The translations under genes and the position numbers were made by a program. DNA of 16,782 nucleotides, from NCBI GenBank assembly GCA_021161165.1, contig JAGHBF010000064.1:1-16782 (forward strand), written 5' to 3'. This DNA is from Candidatus Aminicenantota bacterium. GTDB taxonomy: Bacteria > Acidobacteriota > Aminicenantia > S016-38. Below the pieces are notes generated by a model that did no database searches, was not told the DNA's origin, and worked only from the letters and a program-made list of their open reading frames with translations. Each line of letters opens with the position of its first letter. The first letter of the stretch is position 1. This document shows, piece by piece, positions 1 through 7,324 of this stretch.

Positions 1-1050
1 AAGGAAATTCCAGAAAAGCTACTGGAATTGCTGGACCTCTTTTTCAGGTATTATTTCCTATTGCTGCTGAGTCCAGTAAAGACACCGGAACAGGATATAA
101 ATTTTCCTTTAGGAGATTATATATTCGAATCAGAGGTCATTAAAAATGTTATTAAGCAGGCCAGGGAAATTGCAAAAAGAGAGGGGAATATTCTTATAGA
201 AGGGGAAACAGGAGCAGGTAAAGAAGTCCTGGCAGAACTCATACATAAATGGAGTTCAAGAAAAAATGGTCCGTTTGTTATAGTAAATTCTGCAGCCATC
301 CCTGAAACCCTTGCCGAAAGCGAACTTTTTGGTGTCAGTCGCAAGTCCGTTACAGGAGTTGATGAAAAAGCAGGAAAATTTGAGGCAGCAAACCATGGAA
401 CGCTTTTCTTTGATGAAATAGGAGACATGGACCCCAGAATTCAGGCGAAAATTCTCAGGGCGATCGAAACCGGAGAAATTTGCAGAATAGGAAGCATAAA
501 TCCTATAAAAGTAGATGTGAGGATTATTTCTGCAACAAACCATGACCTCACTTCAGCAATAGAGAATGGAAATTTCCGAAAGGACCTTTTCTTCAGACTT
601 GCTTCTTTCAGGATAAAAATCCCTCCACTAAGAGAAAGAAAGGAAGACATTGTGCCTCTTGCCCACAAATTTGCCCAGGAATTTTCTCACATATTTTCAA
701 AACCGTATACCGGGATAACTGAAAAGGCAAAGGAGCTTCTGTTAAATTATCACTGGCCTGGAAATATAAGAGAACTAAAAAATGTGATCCGTGAAGCAAT
801 CTTAAGAATAGGAGATGATGGCGTCCTGAGTGCCAGACTGCTCCCATTATCACGGGAAAGTATGGACTCTTTAGGGAAGACAACCGATCTTGAGTTACAG
901 TCGGTGGAGAGAGAGGCTATTATAAAAGCATTAAAAAAAACAGGGTGGAATAAAACCAGGGCGGCAAAATTGCTAAATATTTCCCGGGCAGGTCTGATAA
1001 AGAAAATACAACGACTCGGCATAAAAAAGGAGGAAATAGAAGATGGATAG
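1..1050 (+). CDS. Sigma-54-type AAA+ transcriptional regulator, 3' part (5' end outside window)
   Basis: The reading frame is open to the first base of the window, so the true start and any N-terminal sensory domain are missing; a TTG at 28 is only an internal possibility. Numbering from that TTG, the sequence shows a Walker A motif GETGAGKE (59-66), Walker B TLFFDE (125-130), the SATN sensor region (168-171), the RLASFRIKIPPLRERKEDI block (190-208) and a C-terminal Fis-type helix-turn-helix (about 290-332). This order is that of bacterial enhancer-binding proteins, which use ATP to remodel sigma-54 RNA polymerase. The sigma-54-contacting GAFTGA loop reads KSVTGV (106-111), so only the TG core is kept. 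It may be a variant activator or may not work through sigma-54. Its last 8 bases overlap guaA, and it carries the guaA ribosome binding site AAGGAGG (1027-1033). Family is certain; target and signal are unknown. Confidence 0.9.
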   Translation, partial: KEIPEKLLELLDLFFRYYFLLLLSPVKTPEQDINFPLGDYIFESEVIKNVIKQAREIAKREGNILIEGETGAGKEVLAELIHKWSSRKNGPFVIVNSAAIPETLAESELFGVSRKSVTGVDEKAGKFEAANHGTLFFDEIGDMDPRIQAKILRAIETGEICRIGSINPIKVDVRIISATNHDLTSAIENGNFRKDLFFRLASFRIKIPPLRERKEDIVPLAHKFAQEFSHIFSKPYTGITEKAKELLLNYHWPGNIRELKNVIREAILRIGDDGVLSARLLPLSRESMDSLGKTTDLELQSVEREAIIKALKKTGWNKTRAAKLLNISRAGLIKKIQRLGIKKEEIEDG

Positions 1051-2566
1051 GGGAATTTTAATAGTTGACTTTGGGTCTCAATACACTCAACTCATAGCAA
1101 GAAGAGTAAGAGAGCTGCGAGTTTATTCAGAAATAGTGCCTTATTTTGAGACAAAAGAAGTGCTTGAAAAGAAAACCCCGGATGCTTTTATTTTATCCGG
1201 AGGCCCCAGAAGTGTTTATGAACCTGATGCTCCTGTAATAGATATAGAGTTGATCAAGGGGAAGCCGGTGCTCGGGATATGTTACGGACACCAGCTTCTT
1301 GCAAAATTACTGGGAGGCAAAGTCACAAAGGCAAAAGCAAGGGAATATGGATTTTCACAATTAAAAATTTTGAGGGATGATGGAATACTCAAAGGAGTGG
1401 GAAACAGGGTATGGATGAGTCATGGAGATGTTGTTAACAGCCCTCCAGAAGGTTTTATAGTGTCAGCAAAGACGGAAAACACGCCTGTTGCTGTAATGGA
1501 AAACTGGCAAAAAAACATATATGGAGTCCAGTTTCATCCAGAGGTATATCACACAGAAAACGGAAAACAGGTTTTCAGAAATTTTATAGAGATGTCTGAA
1601 ATCCCTCGCAATTGGGAGCTGGGAAATTTCATCGAAAGAAAAATAAAGGAAATTAGAGATATTGTGGGTAATTCAAAGGTAATATGTGCCTTAAGTGGAG
1701 GGGTAGATTCTACAGTAACTGCAGTTCTAATTTCCAAAGCTATAGGGAATAGACTCCATTGTATTTTTGTGAACAACGGGGTCCTTAGAAAGAGTGAGTT
1801 CGAAGAGAATCTAAAAATCTTTAAGGAAAAATTGCATCTTAATGTGAAAGGTGTGGATGCGTCTAAGAGATTTCTACAGGCACTCAGGGGCGTAACTGAT
1901 CCTGAAAGAAAGAGAAAAATTATCGGGAAACTTTTTATCGATATTTTCGAGGAAGAAGCAGCAAAAGTAGAGGGGGTGGGTTTTCTGGCACAGGGAACAA
2001 CCTATCCTGACATAATAGAGTCAGCAGGAGTAAAGGGTCCCGCGGCGGTGATAAAAAGCCACCACAATGTTGGAGGCCTTCCTGAAAAAATGAAGCTAAA
2101 ACTTGTAGAACCTCTGAGAGAACTCTTTAAAGATGAAGTTAGAGAAATCGGGAAAAAGTTGGGATTAGATCCACATTTCATCAAGAAACACCCGTTCCCT
2201 GGCCCTGGACTAGCAGTAAGAATAGTAGGAGAGGTTACAGAAGAAAGGTTGAGGAAATTGAGGGAGGCAGATGCAATTCTTGAGGAAGAACTCAAGAAAG
2301 AGGGTATCTATGAAGAACTTTGGCAGGGTTTTGCTGTGCTCGTGCCTGTAAGAACTGTAGGAGTTATGGGTGACGAGAGAACCTATGATGAGGTAATCGC
2401 CCTGAGACTGGTTCAGAGCGTTGACGGCATGACAGCTGACTGGTACCTTCCATCCAGAGAGTTTCTTACCAGAGTAGCAAATAGAATAGTAAATGAAGTA
2501 AGAGGTATAAATAGGGTGGTTCTTGATATATCATCAAAACCACCTGCAACAATTGAGTGGGAGTAA
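1043..2566 (+). CDS. guaA: GMP synthase (glutamine-hydrolysing)
   Basis: It converts XMP, glutamine and ATP to GMP in the cytoplasm, the last step of de novo guanine nucleotide synthesis. At 507 aa it is full length. The N-terminal class I glutamine amidotransferase has the nucleophile in GICYGHQ (Cys80) and the rest of the triad in FHPE (His165, Glu167). The ATP-pyrophosphatase domain has the PP-loop SGGVDS (218-223). The C-terminal dimerisation domain ends in the conserved ISSKPPATIEWE. The ATG start is supported by AAGGAGG nine bases upstream, inside the preceding regulator gene, which it overlaps by 8 bp. nikR follows 3 bp after the stop, so the three genes are probably co-transcribed. 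All key residues are present, and nothing suggests a defect. Confidence 0.98.
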   Translation: MDRGILIVDFGSQYTQLIARRVRELRVYSEIVPYFETKEVLEKKTPDAFILSGGPRSVYEPDAPVIDIELIKGKPVLGICYGHQLLAKLLGGKVTKAKAREYGFSQLKILRDDGILKGVGNRVWMSHGDVVNSPPEGFIVSAKTENTPVAVMENWQKNIYGVQFHPEVYHTENGKQVFRNFIEMSEIPRNWELGNFIERKIKEIRDIVGNSKVICALSGGVDSTVTAVLISKAIGNRLHCIFVNNGVLRKSEFEENLKIFKEKLHLNVKGVDASKRFLQALRGVTDPERKRKIIGKLFIDIFEEEAAKVEGVGFLAQGTTYPDIIESAGVKGPAAVIKSHHNVGGLPEKMKLKLVEPLRELFKDEVREIGKKLGLDPHFIKKHPFPGPGLAVRIVGEVTEERLRKLREADAILEEELKKEGIYEELWQGFAVLVPVRTVGVMGDERTYDEVIALRLVQSVDGMTADWYLPSREFLTRVANRIVNEVRGINRVVLDISSKPPATIEWE

Positions 2567-2569
2567 AAA

Positions 2570-2989
2570 ATGGGAAAAACAGAAAGATTCAGTGTATCTA
2601 TGCCCTCAAGCTTGCTTGAAAGATTTGACATATTCCTCAGGGAAAAGGGATACAATAACCGCTCGGAAGCTATAAGGGACCTTATAAGAGAAAAACTGAT
2701 AATTGATAAGGAATGGGAGTGCTCAAGGGAAGAAGTAGTAGGGGTTCTTGTTATAGTTTACAGCCTCAAAACAAGGGAAATCTCGGACAAGGTTCATCAT
2801 CATCAACATGAGTACCACAAAGAGATAATTTCAACGCTTCACTTCCATATAGACCATGACCACTGCCTCGAGGCCATTATAATAAAGGGAAATTCCAGCA
2901 GAGTGAAACATATCGCGGATGAATTGGGAACTATGAAGGGAGTTCTGTTCTACAGATTGATACCTGCAACCACGGGTAAATTTGCTTAA
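2570..2989 (+). CDS. nikR: Nickel-responsive transcriptional regulator, NikR family
   Basis: This is a 139 aa ribbon-helix-helix DNA-binding protein with an ACT-like metal-binding domain; family members repress nickel uptake or other metal genes when nickel is bound. Residues 1-45 form the RHH (beta strand RFSVSMP, then two helices with NNRSEAIRDLIRE). The C-terminal half carries a nickel site matching E. coli His76/His87/His89/Cys95: here His80, His91 and His93 in LHFH, and Cys99 in HDHCLE. A His-rich loop HHHQHEYH (76-83) precedes it. The length matches the family. It starts 3 bp after guaA, with GGGAG at the guaA 3' end as a likely ribosome binding site. No nickel transporter or nickel enzyme gene is in the window, so its regulon is elsewhere or it responds to another metal. 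I did not find the classic GTATGA-N16-TCATAC operator here. Confidence 0.92.
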   Translation: MGKTERFSVSMPSSLLERFDIFLREKGYNNRSEAIRDLIREKLIIDKEWECSREEVVGVLVIVYSLKTREISDKVHHHQHEYHKEIISTLHFHIDHDHCLEAIIIKGNSSRVKHIADELGTMKGVLFYRLIPATTGKFA

Positions 2990-3014
2990 AACCAAGAGCC
3001 TTTTCTGATATAAT
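2986..3014 (+). promoter_or_regulatory. Extended -10 promoter for the GGDEF gene
   Basis: The sequence TGATATAAT (3006-3014) is a perfect extended -10 element (TGnTATAAT). A 4-of-6 -35 match, TTAAAA (2986-2991), lies 17 bp upstream. The predicted transcription start, about 7 bases past the -10, falls at 3021-3022, which is the ATG of the cyclase itself. No Shine-Dalgarno sequence precedes that ATG. The call rests on motif match and spacing only. Confidence 0.55.
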
Positions 3015-3021
3015 TCAAAGC

Positions 3022-4269
3022 ATGAAATTAGCAGAGGTCTTTTGGGGAATTGTTTTAGCACTTCTATACTTCGTGCTGGTTTTTTATATAAAAGCTCCCC
3101 TTATAATACAAATACTCTTTTTTTTACTTCCCCTTCTCCTCGCAATTAAATATAGCATAAGAGCTTCCTTTATAAGCTTTATTTTGATGACTATCATTTT
3201 CCTTCACAAAAACCCCCCAAGCAGGGCACTCATTCCTTATTACGTTTCAGGAATAATTTTCATAATCCTCTTACTAATTCTTGGAGATTTTCTAATAAGA
3301 CTAAGGGAAGATGAAAAGAAAATTGAGGCTTTGTATGAAGGTGCCCAGATAATCTCAACAGCCAGAAGCCTTGAGGAACTTACAGAAAGGACTGTCAGTA
3401 TATTGAAAGAGTCTCTCGGCTATGCTTTTGTTGGCATTGCATGGATTAAATCTAAAGGACTTGAGCTATATTACGGTGAAAACTATATCGTCGAAAAGGG
3501 ATTTAAAATAGAGTTAGGAGAGGGAATTACAGGAACCGCTGTTAAAGAAAGAAAAACCATCCTTGTAAATGACGTAAAAAAAGCCCCCAATTACATTCCT
3601 GGATTGCCAGATGCAAAAAGTGAACTGGCAGCACCGATAATTTTAAGAGGAAAAGCTGTGGGTGTAATAAACTTAGAGTCCCAAAAAAAATCCGCTTTTT
3701 CTGAAAAGGATATCAGGCTTATTGAATCTCTGGCAAAGATGGTAGCAGTAGCATGGGAAAATGTTAATCTCTACGAAAAACTTCTGAATGAATCCATTTC
3801 TGACCCATTGACCGGTCTTTACAACAGAAGATACATATTAAGAAGGTTAAAAGAGGAAATGGAAAGAAGAAAAAGATACGGGGGCAATTTTGCTGTAATA
3901 ATGTTTGACCTTGAGAATTTCAAGAATATAAACGACACATACGGACATGAAAAAGGCGACGAAGTGTTAAAGCTCTTTGCTGAAAATGTAAAAGATAAAC
4001 TCAGGAAAAGCGACCTTTTTGCAAGATATGGCGGAGATGAATTTCTTGCTGTTCTTATGGAGACGAAAAAGGAAAGGGCACTGGCAGTGGCTAAAAGAAT
4101 TGCAAGCTCACTTGAAAACCTCAAAACCCCTGATGGAATTAAAGTGAAGGCAAATATGGGAATCGCAGTTTACCCCGACGATGGAAAAACTCCCCAGGAA
4201 CTTATAAACAAATCAGATGAGAGAATGTATAAAGCGAAAAAAGAAGGAAAGCCCTTCCTGGATTTTTAG
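3022..4269 (+). CDS. Membrane-anchored GAF-GGDEF diguanylate cyclase
   Basis: It is predicted to make cyclic di-GMP from two GTP at the inner membrane. Residues 1-95 are very hydrophobic, with three or four membrane helices. A short linker (96-115) leads to a GAF-type sensor domain (about 115-250), with the typical GEGITGTAV and PIILRGKAVGVINLES stretches. The GGDEF domain covers 255-415: DPLTGLYNRR (261-270), FDLENFKNINDTYGH, the intact active site GGDEF (337-341), and an inhibitory-site motif RKSD (328-331) exactly five residues before it. Both catalysis and product feedback are therefore expected. No EAL or HD-GYP domain is present. The gene lies 32 bp after nikR and has its own likely promoter but no visible ribosome binding site. 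It ends by overlapping the convergent response-regulator gene. The GAF ligand cannot be told from sequence. Confidence 0.93.
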   Translation: MKLAEVFWGIVLALLYFVLVFYIKAPLIIQILFFLLPLLLAIKYSIRASFISFILMTIIFLHKNPPSRALIPYYVSGIIFIILLLILGDFLIRLREDEKKIEALYEGAQIISTARSLEELTERTVSILKESLGYAFVGIAWIKSKGLELYYGENYIVEKGFKIELGEGITGTAVKERKTILVNDVKKAPNYIPGLPDAKSELAAPIILRGKAVGVINLESQKKSAFSEKDIRLIESLAKMVAVAWENVNLYEKLLNESISDPLTGLYNRRYILRRLKEEMERRKRYGGNFAVIMFDLENFKNINDTYGHEKGDEVLKLFAENVKDKLRKSDLFARYGGDEFLAVLMETKKERALAVAKRIASSLENLKTPDGIKVKANMGIAVYPDDGKTPQELINKSDERMYKAKKEGKPFLDF

Positions 4270-5615
4270 CGATTTTTTATCCCAAGAATTTTCATTCTAT
4301 ACCTGAGTGTGCTTTCACTTATTCCGAGGTCTTCCGCTGTTTTTCTCTGGTTGAAATAATTCCTTTCAAGTGCCTCTTTTATCATTTTCCTCTCAATTTC
4401 CTTTAGTCTTTCAGGAAGCGGTAAACGATCAGGGATATTCCCCTTATCCCCTGTAAGGACAAAAACTGGCAGGTCCTCTACATCTATCACATTTTTATCC
4501 CCTATAACGATTGCCCGTTCTATTATATTTTCCAGTTCTCTTACGTTTCCTGGATAATCGTATTTTAATAAATATGACAGGGCATTTTTTGTGATTCCCT
4601 TCACAAGCTTTCCATCTCTTCTGGAGAATTTTTTTATAAAGAGATCTACGAGATAGGGTATATCCTCTTTTCTTTCTCTTAAGGGAGGTAATTCAATTTT
4701 AATAACATTCAACCTGTAAAAAAGGTCTTTCCTGAACTTTCCTTCCGCTACAAGTTCCTCCAGGTTGCGATTTGTGGCGGCAATTATTCTAACATTTATT
4801 TTAATCGTTCTATTGGAACCTATCCTCTGAATCTCCCTTTCCTGAAGCACTCTGAGCAATTTAACCTGAACAGGAGGAAAAAGTTCTCCCACTTCATCCA
4901 GAAAAATAGTCCCACCATCTGCAGCTTCAAATTTTCCCTTTCTGGAAGAAACTGCACCGGTATAAGCCCCTTTTTCAGCACCGAACAGTTCAGCCTCCAC
5001 AAGACTTTCTGGAAGAGCTGCAATATTTACTGATATAAAAGGACCATTGCTCCTGTGGGAAGCATTGTGTATTATCTTTGCCAGCATTTCCTTTCCTGTA
5101 CCGCTTTCCCCATATATCAAAACTGTGGAATCGGATCTGGCCACCTTAAACGCAAGACTCAATATTTTCTGCATCCTTTCAGATTCAGCGACGAAATTTT
5201 TAATAGAGTAAGTTTTCTGAATCTGGTCTTTCAGTCTTTCTATTTCTTCCTTTAATTTTATTTTTTCTTCTGCCTGTCTTATAACATGAATAAGGGTTTC
5301 TAACTCTATGGGTTTTGTAAGATAATGAAACGCTCCCATTTTGAGGACTTTTACTGCTTTTTCAACATCTCCATAAGCAGTTATGAAGATTACAGGAACA
5401 GTTGGATTTATATTTCTGAACTCAGCGAAAACCTCATCGCCCTCCTTATCAGGCAATCTCCAGTCAAGAAGTACAATATCTGGATTTTCTTCTAAAAAGG
5501 ACTGTAATCCTTCTTTGCCGGTCTCTACAGTTACAACTTTATAACCCCTCTTTTCAAGGGAAATTTTAATCATTTCAGAAGAGGTCTTCTCATCTTCAAT
5601 TAGCAGTATCTTCAT
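4266..5615 (-). CDS. NtrC-family sigma-54-dependent response regulator
   Basis: This 449 aa protein is a complete three-domain response regulator, predicted to be phosphorylated by the kinase encoded just upstream and then to activate sigma-54 promoters. The receiver domain (1-120) has the acidic pair Glu7/Asp8, phospho-acceptor Asp51 in LLDWRLP, Thr79 and Lys101. The AAA+ domain has Walker A GESGTGKE (169-176), the sigma-54-contacting loop GAYTGA (216-221), Walker B TIFLDE (236-241) and NPGNVRE-type sequence near 355-360. A Fis-type helix-turn-helix occupies about 408-446. Its start overlaps the kinase stop as ATGA, indicating translational coupling. The best sigma-54 promoter in the window lies at the head of its own operon, so autoactivation is likely. 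Its stop codon overlaps the stop of the convergent cyclase gene. It resembles ZraR/AtoC/HydG-type regulators; the specific name is not assignable. Confidence 0.95.
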   Translation of the reverse strand: MKILLIEDEKTSSEMIKISLEKRGYKVVTVETGKEGLQSFLEENPDIVLLDWRLPDKEGDEVFAEFRNINPTVPVIFITAYGDVEKAVKVLKMGAFHYLTKPIELETLIHVIRQAEEKIKLKEEIERLKDQIQKTYSIKNFVAESERMQKILSLAFKVARSDSTVLIYGESGTGKEMLAKIIHNASHRSNGPFISVNIAALPESLVEAELFGAEKGAYTGAVSSRKGKFEAADGGTIFLDEVGELFPPVQVKLLRVLQEREIQRIGSNRTIKINVRIIAATNRNLEELVAEGKFRKDLFYRLNVIKIELPPLRERKEDIPYLVDLFIKKFSRRDGKLVKGITKNALSYLLKYDYPGNVRELENIIERAIVIGDKNVIDVEDLPVFVLTGDKGNIPDRLPLPERLKEIERKMIKEALERNYFNQRKTAEDLGISESTLRYRMKILGIKNR

Positions 5616-6847
5616 TTTTCACACCTCAGGACGATTCTTACAATAAGTCCATGCGGCTTTATTCTTTCCAGTTTTATTTTCCCTCCAAGAGCATCAATTA
5701 TCCTTTCAACAAGAGCAAGCCCTACTCCTGTTCCTTCTCTTTTTGTGGTTACATACGGTTTAAAGACTTCATCAGCCTCCAGAGCAAGACCCTGCCCATC
5801 GTCTTTTACAAAAATTTCTACCTCGTTTCCCTTTTTTTCACATCCAATAAGTATATTTTTTGAGCCCGCTTCCACGGAGTTCCTCAGTATATTTGAAAAA
5901 ACCATTTTTAATAACTTCCTATCCGAAAAACAAACGAACTCTGCAGGAGAAAAAATTTCTATGTTTACATTTTCCTTTGAAAAATCCGAAATTACTTCTT
6001 TTATCGTCTCTGTTATATTTATTTTTTCTATCCGAGGTTTTAGCCTCATTATAGCAAGATGATTATCTATTATGTCTGCAAGTCTTCGGATTTCCATCTT
6101 TATAGGCTTTACAAATTTCTCGTATTCTTCTTTTCCGCGCAGTTCTTCCCCCATAACCTGAATGCTTAGATAAAGAGAATTAACAGGGTTCTTAAGCTCG
6201 TGTGAAATTGCCCCGGCAAGAAGGGAAAGTTCCCTGAATCTCTTCTTTTCTTGCTGTAATTTTAAAAGTTCCTTTTCTTTTTCGACAAAAAATTTGTTTA
6301 TTCTGACAACAGCAACAAATAGGGCTGATGAAAAAACAATAAAGACTACGAATATAAAAATAAAAGTTCTCTTCTGATTGTGTCTCAAAATATCCATAAC
6401 AGTAAAGTCATATCCAACAAAAACCTCAAAGTTGTCTCCTTGCGAGTTTTTAAATCCCGACTTTAATTCCAGAATGCTCCCCTCCGGGGATTTAAATATT
6501 CTGGGAGATTTCTTCCCCCTTTCCACTGGAAGGTAGCCTTCAAACCTGCTATCCCAGTAATAAAGTTTGTCGTTCTTAAATACCGCAAAATAAAGAGCCC
6601 CTGTTTTTTTTAGAAGCACTGTAAGAAAATCTATCAACTTGCTTTCGCTCCCTTCAACAAGATTGCCTCCTGCCACTGAAAGGACCATCTGAATAGTCTT
6701 TCCCTGAGATGTGGAAAGCTGTTCAACGGAATTCGAAATAGTTTTCTGATGAAGCAGGTTCAGAAAATAAAAAACCAGGATTATAGCCAATACCGGAAAA
6801 ATCGTTAATAAAAAAAACTGTCTGGCTATCTTCTTCCCTTCGTCCAT
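5612..6847 (-). CDS. Membrane sensor histidine kinase (NtrB/ZraS type)
   Basis: It is predicted to sense an envelope signal and phosphorylate the adjacent NtrC-type regulator. With the start at 6847 it is 411 aa. It has a first membrane helix (about 11-32), an extracytoplasmic sensor of about 125 residues, a second helix (about 161-183), a short coiled-coil linker rich in Lys/Glu/Gln, the H-box SHELKNP with phospho-His216, an N-box NILRNSVEAG (318-327), and G-boxes DDGQGL (348-353) and GTGVGLALV (371-379). The frame is open to an ATG at 6880, but that would overlap the upstream gene by 55 bp and lacks a ribosome site. The ATG at 6847 follows AGGGAGAG, so it is preferred, with moderate certainty. 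Even so it overlaps the upstream gene by 22 bp. The stop overlaps the regulator start as ATGA. The sensor region contains no cysteine or histidine cluster that would name a metal ligand. Confidence 0.93.
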   Translation of the reverse strand: MDEGKKIARQFFLLTIFPVLAIILVFYFLNLLHQKTISNSVEQLSTSQGKTIQMVLSVAGGNLVEGSESKLIDFLTVLLKKTGALYFAVFKNDKLYYWDSRFEGYLPVERGKKSPRIFKSPEGSILELKSGFKNSQGDNFEVFVGYDFTVMDILRHNQKRTFIFIFVVFIVFSSALFVAVVRINKFFVEKEKELLKLQQEKKRFRELSLLAGAISHELKNPVNSLYLSIQVMGEELRGKEEYEKFVKPIKMEIRRLADIIDNHLAIMRLKPRIEKINITETIKEVISDFSKENVNIEIFSPAEFVCFSDRKLLKMVFSNILRNSVEAGSKNILIGCEKKGNEVEIFVKDDGQGLALEADEVFKPYVTTKREGTGVGLALVERIIDALGGKIKLERIKPHGLIVRIVLRCEK

Positions 6848-7266
6848 CTCTCCCTGCATCCAAATCTGGAGGTTCTCCATAAGGGAAATCCCATTTCATC
6901 TCTTAACTTTATAGTCTTATCCTGAACAGTTATTTCCCTGGGGATTACATAAGCTGTTTCTTTTATTTCTATAACTGACCCTGTTATTCTGACTGACTCA
7001 CCTGACTTAAATTTATAGTCAACAAAACATATTGGCCCGACAAAAACTTTATATTTTTTCTTTTTAGCGTTAAGCTCCAGAACAAGGAATCTATCCCTAC
7101 CACAAAAACTTCCAGAGTAATTAACATGTGATATAGTACCAGCTATTGTTCTTACAGTTTTAGGATTATAAAAAAGCCATGGTCCTCTATGACCTCTTCT
7201 CTGGAATCCATATGCAAACAAAATGATAAAAAACAAGGCTATTGAATAACGAAATTTTCCTCTCAT
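6826..7266 (-). CDS. Small exported protein, paralogue of the preceding gene (OB-like, function unknown)
   Basis: This is a 146 aa protein with an N-terminal hydrophobic segment (about 7-20) after Arg/Lys, consistent with export by signal peptide or anchor. The mature part is predicted to be mostly beta strands. It aligns along its length with the 152 aa protein upstream: both have a V-x-x-(I/L)-x-G-x-(I/V)-S-x-(I/V) start, a central GP motif (GPICFVD here), an (I/V)(T/K)G(S/M)V(I/V)-x-(I/V) strand, and a closing LRDxxGxPxW box (121-130). It has three cysteines (55, 80, 137). The fold looks OB-like, but I do not recognise a characterised family. It sits between its paralogue and the histidine kinase, so it may be an accessory sensor or the stress-effector protein of the two-component system. 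Its ATG has no strong ribosome site. Confidence 0.8.
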   Translation of the reverse strand: MRGKFRYSIALFFIILFAYGFQRRGHRGPWLFYNPKTVRTIAGTISHVNYSGSFCGRDRFLVLELNAKKKKYKVFVGPICFVDYKFKSGESVRITGSVIEIKETAYVIPREITVQDKTIKLRDEMGFPLWRTSRFGCRERWTKGRR

Positions 7267-7290
7267 GATTCACTTTTAAGTATAACATTT

Positions 7291-7313
7291 GGCAGGAGGA
7301 AAATCCTCCTGCC
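7291..7313. terminator. Strong hairpin between the paired exported-protein genes; U-tract on + side
   Basis: Two perfect 10-base arms, GGCAGGAGGA and TCCTCCTGCC, flank an AAA loop. On the + strand they are followed at once by TTTTTT (7314-7319) and more T-rich sequence, the form of an intrinsic terminator facing +. The genes on both sides run on the - strand, where the hairpin is preceded by an A-tract and not followed by a U-tract. It could block antisense transcription. On the operon mRNA it could act as a partial terminator or RNA stabiliser that keeps the first gene more highly expressed than those downstream. Confidence 0.7.
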
Positions 7314-7324
7314 TTTTTTCTTCT

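Noticed and set aside
3819..4124. Antisense open frame inside the cyclase gene
   Set aside because: It is a shadow of the GGDEF coding frame: low-complexity Ser/Phe/Leu translation, no ribosome site, no domain.
6848..6880. N-terminal extension of the histidine kinase to the ATG at 6880
   Set aside because: It would overlap the upstream gene by 55 bp, has no ribosome site, and adds a polar segment before the first membrane helix. The ATG at 6847 follows AGGGAGAG.
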